A stretch of DNA of 14,987 bases, taken from an uncultured Clostridia bacterium (lineage in GTDB: Bacteria; Bacillota; Clostridia; Oscillospirales; Oscillospiraceae). The DNA is taken from NCBI GenBank assembly GCA_946184215.1, contig CAMHER010000028.1, positions 1-14,987 of the forward strand. The letters are read 5' to 3'. Under the pieces are notes generated by a model. The model was not told the origin of the DNA. It saw only the letters and a program-made list of their open reading frames with translations, and ran no database searches. Made by a program: the position numbers and the translations under genes. Positions 7,217 through 13,048 of this stretch are shown here, one piece after another. How positions within the stretch are numbered: position 1 is the stretch's first letter; each line of letters starts with the position of its first letter.

Positions 7217-8134
7217 TTATGCCGTCAGCGTTTCCTTTCCCTTTGCCGGAAGCTGTACCAGCACGATGGCGGCAAACATCACCGCACAGCCGACGATCTC
7301 GCGTCCGCTCATTTTCTCCCCCAGCAGCAGCGCGCCGCCCAGGACGGCGAAGACCGACTCAAGGCTCATCAGAAGAGACGCCGCCGTGGGGTCGGTAAAT
7401 TTCTGCGCGACGATCTGCAGCGTATAGCCGACGCCGCCGGAGACAAGGCCGCAGTAAAGGATCGGGACGGCTGCGGCGGCAATGCCCGCAAGGCTCGGCG
7501 CTTCCGTGAGGGTTGCCATGACGGCAGAGAAAAGGGAGGCCACGGCAAACTGGATCGCCGCGATCGCCACGCCGTCCCCCCGCGGGGCGAAATGGGCACA
7601 GCACAGGATATGCCCGGCAAAGAGCAGAGCGCAGACAAGCTCCAGCGTGTCGCCGCGCGCGAGGAAAAAGCTTTCCCGGATACACAGCAGATACAGCCCC
7701 GCCACTCCCAGGGCCACGGCCAGCCAGATGCGCGCACCGTGGCGGCGGCGGAAAAGCAGCGTTTCGATCACCGGGACGAGCAGCATATACAGGGCGGTCA
7801 AAAAACCCGCCTTTCCGGCGGTGGTCCAGACAAGCCCCAGCTGCTGAAAGATGCTGGCCGAGGCGAGAAAGGCTCCGCAGCACACGCCGCCCAGCAGCGT
7901 AACGCGGTCGCGGGCACGGTCGGGCGTCTTTTCTTCGCCCTGCTGCCGCCGGTGTGCCCCGCGGCGAAAGAGCGCAAAGGCGCCCACCGCCACAGCGGCC
8001 AGCGCCATGCGCACGGCGTTGAAGGTCGCGGGTTCGATATTCTCCATGCCGGAGCGCTGAAAGGCAAAGGCCATGCCCCAGATCATAGCTGTGAAGAGCA
8101 GGAGAAGATTGCCGAGCATGCGCTTGTTTTTCAT
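7217..8134 (-). CDS. EamA/DMT-superfamily transporter
   Basis: This is a 305-residue polytopic protein with about ten hydrophobic segments arranged as two EamA repeats, each about 140 residues. The first repeat opens with LLLLFTAMIWGMAFAFQRSG and includes TAGKAGFLTALYMLLVPV. The second ends with PTAASLLMSLESVFAVLGGALLLGEKMSGREIVGCAVMFAAIVL, the classical EamA ending. Family members move metabolites, including amino acids and their derivatives, across the inner membrane; the substrate cannot be read from the sequence. ATG 8134 is chosen over ATG 8158 because GGAGG lies 5 bases before the former and nothing comparable precedes the latter. It lies 31 bases after the CPBP protease gene and is the last gene of a three-gene operon, followed at once by a terminator. 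Confidence 0.9.
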   Translation of the reverse strand: MKNKRMLGNLLLLFTAMIWGMAFAFQRSGMENIEPATFNAVRMALAAVAVGAFALFRRGAHRRQQGEEKTPDRARDRVTLLGGVCCGAFLASASIFQQLGLVWTTAGKAGFLTALYMLLVPVIETLLFRRRHGARIWLAVALGVAGLYLLCIRESFFLARGDTLELVCALLFAGHILCCAHFAPRGDGVAIAAIQFAVASLFSAVMATLTEAPSLAGIAAAAVPILYCGLVSGGVGYTLQIVAQKFTDPTAASLLMSLESVFAVLGGALLLGEKMSGREIVGCAVMFAAIVLVQLPAKGKETLTA

Positions 8135-8139
8135 TTTCC

Positions 8140-8144
8140 CCTCC
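8140..8144 (-). promoter_or_regulatory. Ribosome binding site deciding the EamA transporter start
   Basis: The minus strand reads GGAGG within a run GGGAGGGG, spaced 5 bases from ATG 8134. The upstream in-frame ATG at 8158 has only an A/T-rich, SD-less sequence in front of it. The protein therefore begins MKNKRMLG rather than eight residues earlier. Confidence 0.65.
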
Positions 8145-8165
8145 CTTTCCTTCGGCATTTGTTTT

Positions 8166-8861
8166 TCAGTATTTCAAAACGGCGGCATAGTCCATGATCG
8201 CGTGAAGCAGGACCGGGAGCCAGATCGTCCCGCTCTTTTCCTTTAAAAGCTGCATCATGCAGCCGGTCACCACCAGGCCGGGAACCTGGGTGAAGAGGAA
8301 CTGCATCGCATAGCTCAGCGTGATCGTGCCCCAGTCCGCGTGGGAAAAGAGGTGGATCAGCGCAAAACAGACATTGGGCAGCAGATAGCGCAGCGGCCAG
8401 TCCTCATCACGCAGCAGCCAGACACAGACGCCGCGGGTGACAAATTCCTCCGCAAAGGCGATGAGGACAAGATAATAGAACAGCGCGTAGACCACCGCAT
8501 AGCGGTCCGTCTTTTTGACAAGGGCCCAGGCCATGATCCCCAAAAGCACGGCCGAGAGCGCCGCGGCGGCGATGCGCCAGGCCTTTCCGCGCAGGCGGAG
8601 AAACATGGCGTCCGCAAAATCCTTTTTCAGCAGTATGAAAAAGCTGAGAAAAAGAAGAATGGGAACCAGTGATTCCACCAGATTCTGCCCCAGCAGGCCG
8701 AGAGGATCGGCCGAGGCGCTCCAAACGCCGAGCAGCTGCCCTCTCTCCCGCAGGCGGTACATATACCAGGCCGCCCAGGAGATTTCCGCGGCGTGGATCG
8801 CCGCCACCGCCAGGATCCTCCACAGGCGCGGGAGAGCGCGGTTTTTTCCTCTTTCTGCCAT
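8166..8861 (-). CDS. CPBP-family intramembrane glutamic endopeptidase (Abi/CAAX protease-like)
   Basis: This is a 231-residue membrane protein with about six to eight hydrophobic segments. All three family motifs are present: EExxxR at Glu138-Glu139-Arg143 (AEEFVTRG), FxxxH at Phe166-His170 (FALIH) and HxxxD at His220-Asp224 (HAIMDY). In Rce1 and its bacterial relatives these residues form the intramembrane active site. Bacterial members process or protect against small peptides such as bacteriocins, or have unknown targets. The start at ATG 8861 is supported by GAGGT 8-12 bases upstream, inside the end of the preceding kinase gene. The gap between the genes is only 5 bases, so translation is probably coupled. 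It is not linked to a recognisable bacteriocin gene here, so self-immunity is only one possibility. Confidence 0.88.
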   Translation of the reverse strand: MAERGKNRALPRLWRILAVAAIHAAEISWAAWYMYRLRERGQLLGVWSASADPLGLLGQNLVESLVPILLFLSFFILLKKDFADAMFLRLRGKAWRIAAAALSAVLLGIMAWALVKKTDRYAVVYALFYYLVLIAFAEEFVTRGVCVWLLRDEDWPLRYLLPNVCFALIHLFSHADWGTITLSYAMQFLFTQVPGLVVTGCMMQLLKEKSGTIWLPVLLHAIMDYAAVLKY

Positions 8862-8866
8862 GGCAG

Positions 8867-9418
8867 TTACCTCATAAAGGCGTCGATCTTCTCAAGCAGT
8901 GCTTCGTCTGTCTGATAGGAAAAATCCGTCGCGTCGATCCCGATCGTCTCGCCGGGGACCGCCTCCCTGCGCGCGTCAAGGACGTAGCGGCGGAACTCCT
9001 CCTGCACATGCAGCGGCGCGCTCAGGTGCACCGGGTGGCGGTTTTCCTCCCGCATGCGGTGGCAGTAGCGCTCAAAGAGCACATCAAGATCGCCGCGCAG
9101 GACAAGCGTCAAAACCCGGTAGCCGCTCTTATCCGCTATTTCATGGAGCTTTTTCAGCTCGTTTTCACGAAAATTTGCCTCCAGAATAACCGGGACGCCG
9201 CAGACGGCGAGGGAAGAGAAGATCTGCGTCATCAGCGCCACCGTGGCCACGGACAGGCGTTTGTTCTCCGCCCGGTCACGAAAGCCGATTTCATCGCCGA
9301 GAGTCTCCTTGATGCGATCCTTTTGAAACACCGCCGCGCCGCAGCGCGCGGAGAGAAGGTTGGAAAAGGTGGTCTTGCCGGTGGCAAGATCCCCGGTGAT
9401 CAGCAGGAGTCTGCGCAT
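8867..9418 (-). CDS. Small P-loop ATP-binding protein of the AAA_33/zeta-like kinase type
   Basis: This is a 183-residue cytoplasmic protein with an N-terminal Walker A motif GDLATGKTT (residues 9-17) and a following FQKDRIKE segment with an acidic residue typical of small-molecule kinases. A central hydrophobic strand precedes ILEANFRE. An arginine-rich lid follows (ERYCHRMREENRHP near 125), of the kind seen in AAA_33 and gluconate/zeta-like kinases. It probably phosphorylates a small molecule or RNA end; the substrate is unknown. No antitoxin gene sits beside it, so a zeta-type toxin role is not supported. The open frame also has a GTG at 9424. ATG 9418 is preferred because GGAGG is spaced 7 bases from it and only 1 base from the GTG. 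It is the first gene of the kinase-CPBP-EamA operon. Confidence 0.82.
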   Translation of the reverse strand: MRRLLLITGDLATGKTTFSNLLSARCGAAVFQKDRIKETLGDEIGFRDRAENKRLSVATVALMTQIFSSLAVCGVPVILEANFRENELKKLHEIADKSGYRVLTLVLRGDLDVLFERYCHRMREENRHPVHLSAPLHVQEEFRRYVLDARREAVPGETIGIDATDFSYQTDEALLEKIDAFMR

Positions 9419-9425
9419 GGTCACA

Positions 9426-9430
9426 CCTCC
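9426..9430 (-). promoter_or_regulatory. Ribosome binding site deciding the kinase start
   Basis: The minus strand reads GGAGG, 7 bases from ATG 9418 and 1 base from the in-frame GTG at 9424. Initiation at the ATG is therefore strongly favoured. Confidence 0.7.
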
Positions 9431-9454
9431 GTCGTCGCTTTTTATCTTGACGGT

Positions 9455-9483
9455 AGTTTATCACGTCCGCTCCCTTCACGCAA
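9455..9483 (-). promoter_or_regulatory. Predicted sigma-A promoter of the kinase-CPBP-EamA operon
   Basis: On the minus strand, TTGCGT (9483-9478) and TAAACT (9460-9455) are 17 bases apart. A TG immediately before the -10 gives an extended -10 (TGATAAACT). The predicted leader is about 30 bases and includes the GGAGG. It starts just beyond the terminator of the racemase gene. Confidence 0.55.
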
Positions 9484-9498
9484 GGGTGCGGAAAAGAA

Positions 9499-9525
9499 GA
9501 AAAGAGGATCTGACGTCCTCTTTTC
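9499..9525 (-). terminator. Intrinsic terminator of the importer-racemase operon
   Basis: Arms at 9499-9508 and 9516-9525 pair over 10 bp with a 7-base loop. On the minus strand the distal arm TCCTCTTTTC runs into TTCTTTTCC. The stem overlaps the last two bases of the racemase stop codon (9524-9526) and separates the operon from the next promoter. Confidence 0.65.
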
Positions 9526-10354
9526 ATGCCACATATTCTCCCAGAAGTTTCGTCCGGCCGTGGAGCCAGGTCTCGCCCTTCGCCGTATTGCTTTCCACAC
9601 GCAGCTCTCCGCCGGGTTCTTCAAGCGTAAGGTCGATCGCCTTTCCGCTTTGGCGTGCCAGCAGCATCCCCACCGCAGCGCTTCCGCTGGCGCAGGAGTT
9701 CTCCCAAAAGAGCGTGCCGCTTGCCGGGACCCAGACCAGGGGCGTAAGTCTCCAGCGCGGCATCTCCTCTTCCAGGAACATCAGCCCCAGACAGCTTGCC
9801 CCCAACTCGGCGCAGAGCGTGCGCACAGCGCGCTCGGCTGCCGGGTGGTCGTCCTTCAGGGCGAAAAAGGCGGAGGCGGGTGTGATCACGGCGTGCGTGA
9901 TGCCCTCCATATACACGCAGGAAAGCCTTCCCCTCCGGCCGCTGATAACACACTCTTTTTCCATGATCTGTCCGGCGGGCGGCATGTGTACGGCTGCGGC
10001 AAAGCTTCCCTCCGTCTCCCGGCGCAGGCGAACGGATACGGCGCTCTCCGCGCCCGAGACGCGGAGGGAACATTCTCCCCCGTCAAAGCCACGGCGCAGG
10101 GCCCAGAGCGCCGCGGCGCTCATGGAGGCATTGCCGCAAAATTCTCCTCCCGCCATGCACAGCGCCGGTCTTTCTCCCCCTCCCGCGGGCAGGCGCAGAA
10201 AGCCCACCTGCTCCACGGCCGTGTGCCGCGCCATGATCGCCGCGGCGACGGAGGGCTGATCCTTCTCGGGGACCACACTCTCCACCAACGCGGTGATATT
10301 GCCCGTCGGGTCAAAGATGCTGTATCGAAGTTGCTTCTCTTTCTCAGATCTCAT
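9524..10354 (-). CDS. DapF-fold cofactor-independent amino-acid racemase, CntK (histidine racemase)-like
   Basis: This is a 276-residue two-lobed protein of the diaminopimelate-epimerase superfamily. Each lobe supplies one catalytic Cys: Cys73 in GGEFCGNASM and Cys221 in FWENSCASGSAAVG. These act as the two acid/base residues of PLP-free racemases. The wording matches the staphylococcal histidine racemase CntK, as I recall its sequence, better than true DapF: DPTGNITALV near the start, VEQVGF at 47-52, the EFCGNA block and the WENSC-SG block. True DapF has an MCGNG block and GETLACGTG instead. The likely reaction is L/D interconversion of an amino acid, possibly histidine. The gene follows the ABC ATPase by 14 bases, so the transporter may bring in its substrate. 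The ribosome binding site is weak, suggesting modest translation or coupling. The fold is certain, the racemase class likely, and the substrate inferred. Confidence 0.82.
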   Translation of the reverse strand: MRSEKEKQLRYSIFDPTGNITALVESVVPEKDQPSVAAAIMARHTAVEQVGFLRLPAGGGERPALCMAGGEFCGNASMSAAALWALRRGFDGGECSLRVSGAESAVSVRLRRETEGSFAAAVHMPPAGQIMEKECVISGRRGRLSCVYMEGITHAVITPASAFFALKDDHPAAERAVRTLCAELGASCLGLMFLEEEMPRWRLTPLVWVPASGTLFWENSCASGSAAVGMLLARQSGKAIDLTLEEPGGELRVESNTAKGETWLHGRTKLLGEYVA

Positions 10355-10368
10355 CGTTCTCTGGTCTC

Positions 10369-11130
10369 TCAGCGATCAAATACGCGCAGAAACTGCCTTG
10401 TCCGCTCCTCCTGCGGGTCGTCAAAAACCGCAAGCGGGTCGCCCTGCTCGACGATGCCGCCGTCCGCCATGAAGATCACGCGGTTGCTGACGGCGCGGGC
10501 AAAGGGCATTTCGTGCGTGACGACGACCATGGTCATCTTCTCCTCGGCCAGCTGCCGGATGACCTTCAGCACCTCGCCGGTCAGCTCCGGGTCGAGGGCC
10601 GAGGTGGGTTCGTCGAAAAACAGGATCTCCGGCTTCATCGCAAGGGCGCGCGCGATCGCGACCCGCTGCTGCTGTCCGCCCGAGAGCTGGCAGGGATAGC
10701 TTGCGGCCTTGTCCGCGATGCCCATTTTGCCGAGCAGCTCCATCGCCCGCGCTTCGGCCTCCTCGCGGCTGCAGCCAAGAACCTGTACAGGCGCGTCGGT
10801 CAGGTTTTTCAGCACGCTGTAGTGCGGGAAGAGGTTAAACTGCTGAAACACCAGGCCGCAGCAGCTGCGAAACGCGCGCAGCTGGCGCGGCGGCACATAG
10901 ACGGCCTTTCCCCCCGCCTCGGTGCGGGCGGCGCATTTGCCCATATAGCAGATCTCGCCGCTGTCGATCATCTCCAGAAAAGTCGCACAGCGCAGCAGCG
11001 TCGACTTGCCGGAGCCGGAGGGCCCGATGATGCTGACGACCTCGCCGCTGTCGACGCTGAGACTGATGCCCTTCAGGATCTCGTTGTCCGCAAAGGATTT
11101 GCGGATATTCTGCATGGAAAGTATGTTCAT
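10369..11130 (-). CDS. Polar amino-acid ABC transporter ATP-binding protein (GlnQ/HisP type)
   Basis: This 253-residue ATPase has Walker A GPSGSGKST (36-44), Q-loop in VFQQFNLFPH, signature LSGGQQQRVAIARAL (from 149), Walker B ILFFDEPTSALDPEL (from 169) and H-loop His206 in VTHEM. The FNLFPH and PTSALDPEL phrases are characteristic of the polar amino-acid uptake family. It powers uptake through the permease encoded just upstream, with an 11-base gap. The open frame extends far upstream to about 12063, but that part is antisense-like shadow across the permease. ATG 11130 is the true start because the family begins with ILSMQNIRKSF and GAGGT is spaced 5 bases before it. It carries an inserted KCAARTEAGGKAVYVP segment after the first strands, common in this family. 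Confidence 0.95.
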   Translation of the reverse strand: MNILSMQNIRKSFADNEILKGISLSVDSGEVVSIIGPSGSGKSTLLRCATFLEMIDSGEICYMGKCAARTEAGGKAVYVPPRQLRAFRSCCGLVFQQFNLFPHYSVLKNLTDAPVQVLGCSREEAEARAMELLGKMGIADKAASYPCQLSGGQQQRVAIARALAMKPEILFFDEPTSALDPELTGEVLKVIRQLAEEKMTMVVVTHEMPFARAVSNRVIFMADGGIVEQGDPLAVFDDPQEERTRQFLRVFDR

Positions 11131-11141
11131 GCTGCACCTCT

Positions 11142-11798
11142 TCACCGATAGTAGTCCAGCGCTTTTTCCAGCCGGGACATCAGGAAAGCCACCAGGTAGT
11201 TGAAAACGTAATAGAACACCGCGGCCGAGGCGAAGGCCAGCATGCCGGGCGAGTGCGGCGCCACGGCGATCTGCTTGGCGCGGGTGAACATCTCCATGAT
11301 GCCGATGACTGAGGCCAGAGAGGTGTCCTTTACCAGGGTGATGACCTCGTTGGTGACGGGCGGGACGACGCGCTTGACCATCTGCGGCAGGATGATGCGG
11401 AAGAAGGTCTTTCCGCTGCCGTAGCCAAGAACGGCCGCCGCCTCGTACTGGCCGGCGGGGATCGACTCGATGCCGCCGCGGTAGATCTCGGCAAAATAGG
11501 CCGCATAGTTGATGATAAAGGCCACAAGCACCGCTGTGAAGCGCCAGTTGCCCGGCAGCGTGATCCCCAGAAGCAGATTGGGCCCGTAGTAGACCACCAT
11601 CAACTGCAGCATCAGCGGCGTGCCGCGCATGATGGAAATATACATGTTGATCAGCCAGCGCAGCGGCGCAAAGCGGGACTTTTTGCCAAAATAGACCAGC
11701 AGCCCCAGCGGCAGCGAGCCAAGCAGCGTCAGACAGAAGATCGCAAGCGTCAGCGTAAAGCTCTGTGCAAGCAGCGCAAGCATGGTTTGAATCGTCAT
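11142..11798 (-). CDS. Polar amino-acid ABC transporter permease (HisM/GlnP type)
   Basis: This 218-residue inner-membrane permease has about five membrane segments. The N-terminal QSFTLTLAIFCLTLLGSLPLG stretch and MRGTPLMLQL (about 57-66) are hallmarks of the HEQRo/polar amino-acid group. The cytoplasmic EAA loop that docks on the ATPase lies at about 119-139 (EAAAVLGYGSGKTFFRIILPQ spans it). Only one permease gene is present, so it presumably works as a homodimer. The start is ATG 11798; the nearest SD-like sequence (AAAGG) is 11 bases away, which is rather far, so initiation may be inefficient. It is separated from the binding-protein gene by 218 bases that contain a terminator-like hairpin and several other stems. 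It is closely followed by the ATPase gene. Confidence 0.94.
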   Translation of the reverse strand: MTIQTMLALLAQSFTLTLAIFCLTLLGSLPLGLLVYFGKKSRFAPLRWLINMYISIMRGTPLMLQLMVVYYGPNLLLGITLPGNWRFTAVLVAFIINYAAYFAEIYRGGIESIPAGQYEAAAVLGYGSGKTFFRIILPQMVKRVVPPVTNEVITLVKDTSLASVIGIMEMFTRAKQIAVAPHSPGMLAFASAAVFYYVFNYLVAFLMSRLEKALDYYR

Positions 11799-11829
11799 AG
11801 TATCGACTACCTTTGTACAATTTCAACCC

Positions 11830-11959
11830 AGACACCCATAAAACGGCGCAAAGTCGGTTTATGGGTGTCTGCACGAGACGTGTTTTGCGCCATACGGCAC
11901 AAAACCGGCAGCGCGTTTTACGCGATGCCCTTTCGTTAAAACGAGCCGTTATAACGAAA
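11830..11959 (-). other. Cluster of hairpins in the gap between binding-protein and permease genes
   Basis: The 218-base gap holds consecutive inverted repeats. Arms 11830-11842 and 11858-11870 give 13 bp with no mismatch. Arms 11882-11887 and 11900-11905 pair, with a 3-bp inner extension and a 4-base loop. Arms 11912-11915 and 11921-11924 form a short stem. Arms 11931-11938 and 11952-11959 give 8 bp with an inner 4-bp stem. Together with the terminator-like stem at 11978-12000, nearly the whole gap is foldable in the mRNA. None of these stems except the last is followed by a T-run. Possible roles are mRNA processing or stability, or control of permease translation. Confidence 0.6.
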
Positions 11960-11977
11960 AACAGGATCAAAAGAAAC

Positions 11978-12000
11978 GGGCGGAGAGACAGTCTCCGCCC
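11978..12000 (-). terminator. Terminator-like hairpin after the binding-protein gene
   Basis: Arms 11978-11986 and 11992-12000 form a 9-bp GC-rich stem with a 5-base loop. On the minus strand it is followed by GTTTCTTTT. It lies 17 bases after the binding-protein stop. It probably gives partial termination or protects the mRNA end, so that the binding protein is made in excess over the permease and ATPase, as is common in such operons. Confidence 0.6.
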
Positions 12001-12016
12001 GCTGCGCGCTTTACGC

Positions 12017-12811
12017 TTACTTGACGAGGCAGAGGCTTTCGAGCACCAGGCCCTCGTCAACATAGTCCTGCGCGATTTTCAGCATCGTGCCGTCCTCGGC
12101 CATCTTCAAAAGCTCGGCGTTGACCGCGTCGCGCAGCGCCGTGTTGCCCTTGAGAAAGCCGACGGCATACTGCTCGGTGGAGATGGGCTCGCCCAGGATC
12201 ACATAATCGCCGGCGTTGTTCGCGATCTGATAGCTCGCGACGCCCAGGTCGGCCGCCACCGCGTCCACCGTGCCCTGCTTGAGCTCCATGAAGCCGGTGT
12301 TATAGTCCGCAAGCTCCACGACCTCGCCGAGAGAGGCGGCGAAGGCCTCGTTCGACGCGATCGCGTCGACGGCGGAGGAAGCCGCCTGCGCCATGACGGA
12401 CCTGCCGGCAAGATCCTCCAGAGAGGAAATGCCGGAATCGGCCTTTACGACCAAGACGATGCTGTTGTCCACATAGGGATCGGACCAGGTATAGTCCTCC
12501 TCGCGGCCGGTATAGGTAAAGCCGTTCCAGATGCAGTTGATGTTGCCCGAGGAAAGCTCGGCGTCCTTCGCGTTCCAGTCGATCGCAACCGCCTCGAAGT
12601 CCCAGCCGAGACGCTCGCACAGCGCGGCGGCCATGGCCAGGTCAAAGCCGTCGTAGCTGCCGTCCTCGGCGATATAGCCGAAGGGCGGGAACTCCGCGTC
12701 AAAGCCGACGATCAACTTTTGCTTTTCCGCGGCCGGGGCCGCGCTCTGCCCGCAGGCGCAAAGAGCAAACAGCATGAGAAGTGCAAGCAGCATACAAAGA
12801 ATCTTTTTCAT
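12017..12811 (-). CDS. Polar amino-acid ABC transporter substrate-binding lipoprotein (SBP family 3)
   Basis: This 264-residue extracellular solute-binding protein begins with a lipoprotein signal peptide (MKKILCMLLALLMLFA) and lipobox LCAC; Cys20 is the predicted lipidated residue. The mature part has the family 3 pattern: KLIVGFDAEFPPFGY, then DGSYDGFDLAMAAAL. Next comes NGFTYTGREEDYTWSDPYV, whose Arg should hold the ligand carboxylate, and then VDAVAADLGVASY, whose Asp should contact the alpha-amino group. The ligand is a polar amino acid; its identity cannot be read. ATG 12811 is preferred to ATG 12820 because AGAGAGG ends 9 bases before the former and directly abuts the latter. It is the first gene of the operon and has its own promoter and a downstream terminator-like stem. 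Confidence 0.94.
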   Translation of the reverse strand: MKKILCMLLALLMLFALCACGQSAAPAAEKQKLIVGFDAEFPPFGYIAEDGSYDGFDLAMAAALCERLGWDFEAVAIDWNAKDAELSSGNINCIWNGFTYTGREEDYTWSDPYVDNSIVLVVKADSGISSLEDLAGRSVMAQAASSAVDAIASNEAFAASLGEVVELADYNTGFMELKQGTVDAVAADLGVASYQIANNAGDYVILGEPISTEQYAVGFLKGNTALRDAVNAELLKMAEDGTMLKIAQDYVDEGLVLESLCLVK

Positions 12812-12820
12812 ATTTTCCAT

Positions 12821-12827
12821 CCTCTCT
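12821..12827 (-). promoter_or_regulatory. Ribosome binding site deciding the binding-protein start
   Basis: The minus strand reads AGAGAGG, immediately adjacent to ATG 12820 (no spacing) but 9 bases from ATG 12811. The shorter form, beginning MKKILC as a normal lipoprotein signal, is therefore favoured. Confidence 0.65.
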
Positions 12828-12829
12828 GT

Positions 12830-12849
12830 CGCGGCTGGGATTTGCCGCG
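12830..12849 (-). promoter_or_regulatory. GC-rich hairpin in the binding-protein mRNA leader
   Basis: Six-base arms (12830-12835 and 12844-12849) pair perfectly, with an 8-base loop. The stem lies 2 bases upstream of the ribosome binding site. It could protect the 5' end or modulate ribosome access. It is too small to be a recognisable riboswitch. Confidence 0.4.
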
Positions 12850-12876
12850 TGTCCCGTTTTTCTTTCTTGCATTAGC

Positions 12877-12904
12877 ATGATAACACATTAGTTAAATAAA
12901 GCAA
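12877..12904 (-). promoter_or_regulatory. Predicted promoter of the amino-acid importer operon
   Basis: On the minus strand, TTGCTT (12904-12899) and TATCAT (12882-12877) are separated by 16 bases, and TGT immediately before the -10 gives an extended -10. Transcription is predicted to start near 12870, leaving a leader of about 59 bases before ATG 12811. The region is clearly A/T-richer than its surroundings. Confidence 0.55.
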
Positions 12905-12970
12905 GTGTTTTTCAGGATTTTGTTGTGCAAAAAACGCACAAGGCTCTGCGGGCAATTTCCCTCCTCCCTC

Positions 12971-12999
12971 TTTTCTTCCGGCTGCTGCCGTGGTATATT
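12971..12999 (+). promoter_or_regulatory. Predicted promoter of iscRSU
   Basis: TTTTCT (12971-12976) and TATATT (12994-12999) are 17 bases apart. The -35 is poor, but TGG before the -10 makes an extended -10. The predicted start is near 13006, giving a leader of about 43 bases. The -10 is partly covered by the inverted repeat at 12998-13028. Confidence 0.5.
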
Positions 13000-13028
13000 T
13001 AATTCACATCAAGTTAGTAGGAATTAAA
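12998..13028 (+). promoter_or_regulatory. Inverted repeat overlapping the iscR promoter, candidate IscR/Rrf2 operator
   Basis: TTTAATTC (12998-13005) and GAATTAAA (13021-13028) are perfect inverted 8-mers around a 15-base centre containing AAGTTAGTAGG. The element covers the end of the -10 and the predicted transcription start, where a repressor would act. Rrf2 regulators bind A/T-flanked palindromes of this size and often autoregulate (family knowledge). Binding by this IscR is inferred from position only. Confidence 0.5.
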
Positions 13029-13048
13029 GGGGAACGGAAAGGATCGCC

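Noticed and set aside
8867..9418. Zeta-type toxin of a toxin-antitoxin pair
   Set aside because: No small antitoxin gene precedes it. It is instead the first gene of an operon with a protease and a transporter, and the resemblance is limited to the general P-loop kinase pattern.
9524..10354. Annotation as diaminopimelate epimerase (dapF)
   Set aside because: The catalytic blocks are EFCGNAS and ENSCASG, not the MCGNG and LACGTG blocks of DapF. The gene sits with an amino-acid importer and not with lysine or cell-wall genes.
11830..11870. Intrinsic terminator or riboswitch before the permease
   Set aside because: The 13-bp stem is not followed by a T-run and no known riboswitch core is recognisable, so it is listed only as a structured element.
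11131..12063. The upstream extension of the ABC ATPase frame to about 12063
   Set aside because: It overlaps the permease gene on the same strand in another frame, contains no family motif and lacks a plausible start signal. The ATPase begins normally at 11130 with its own ribosome binding site.
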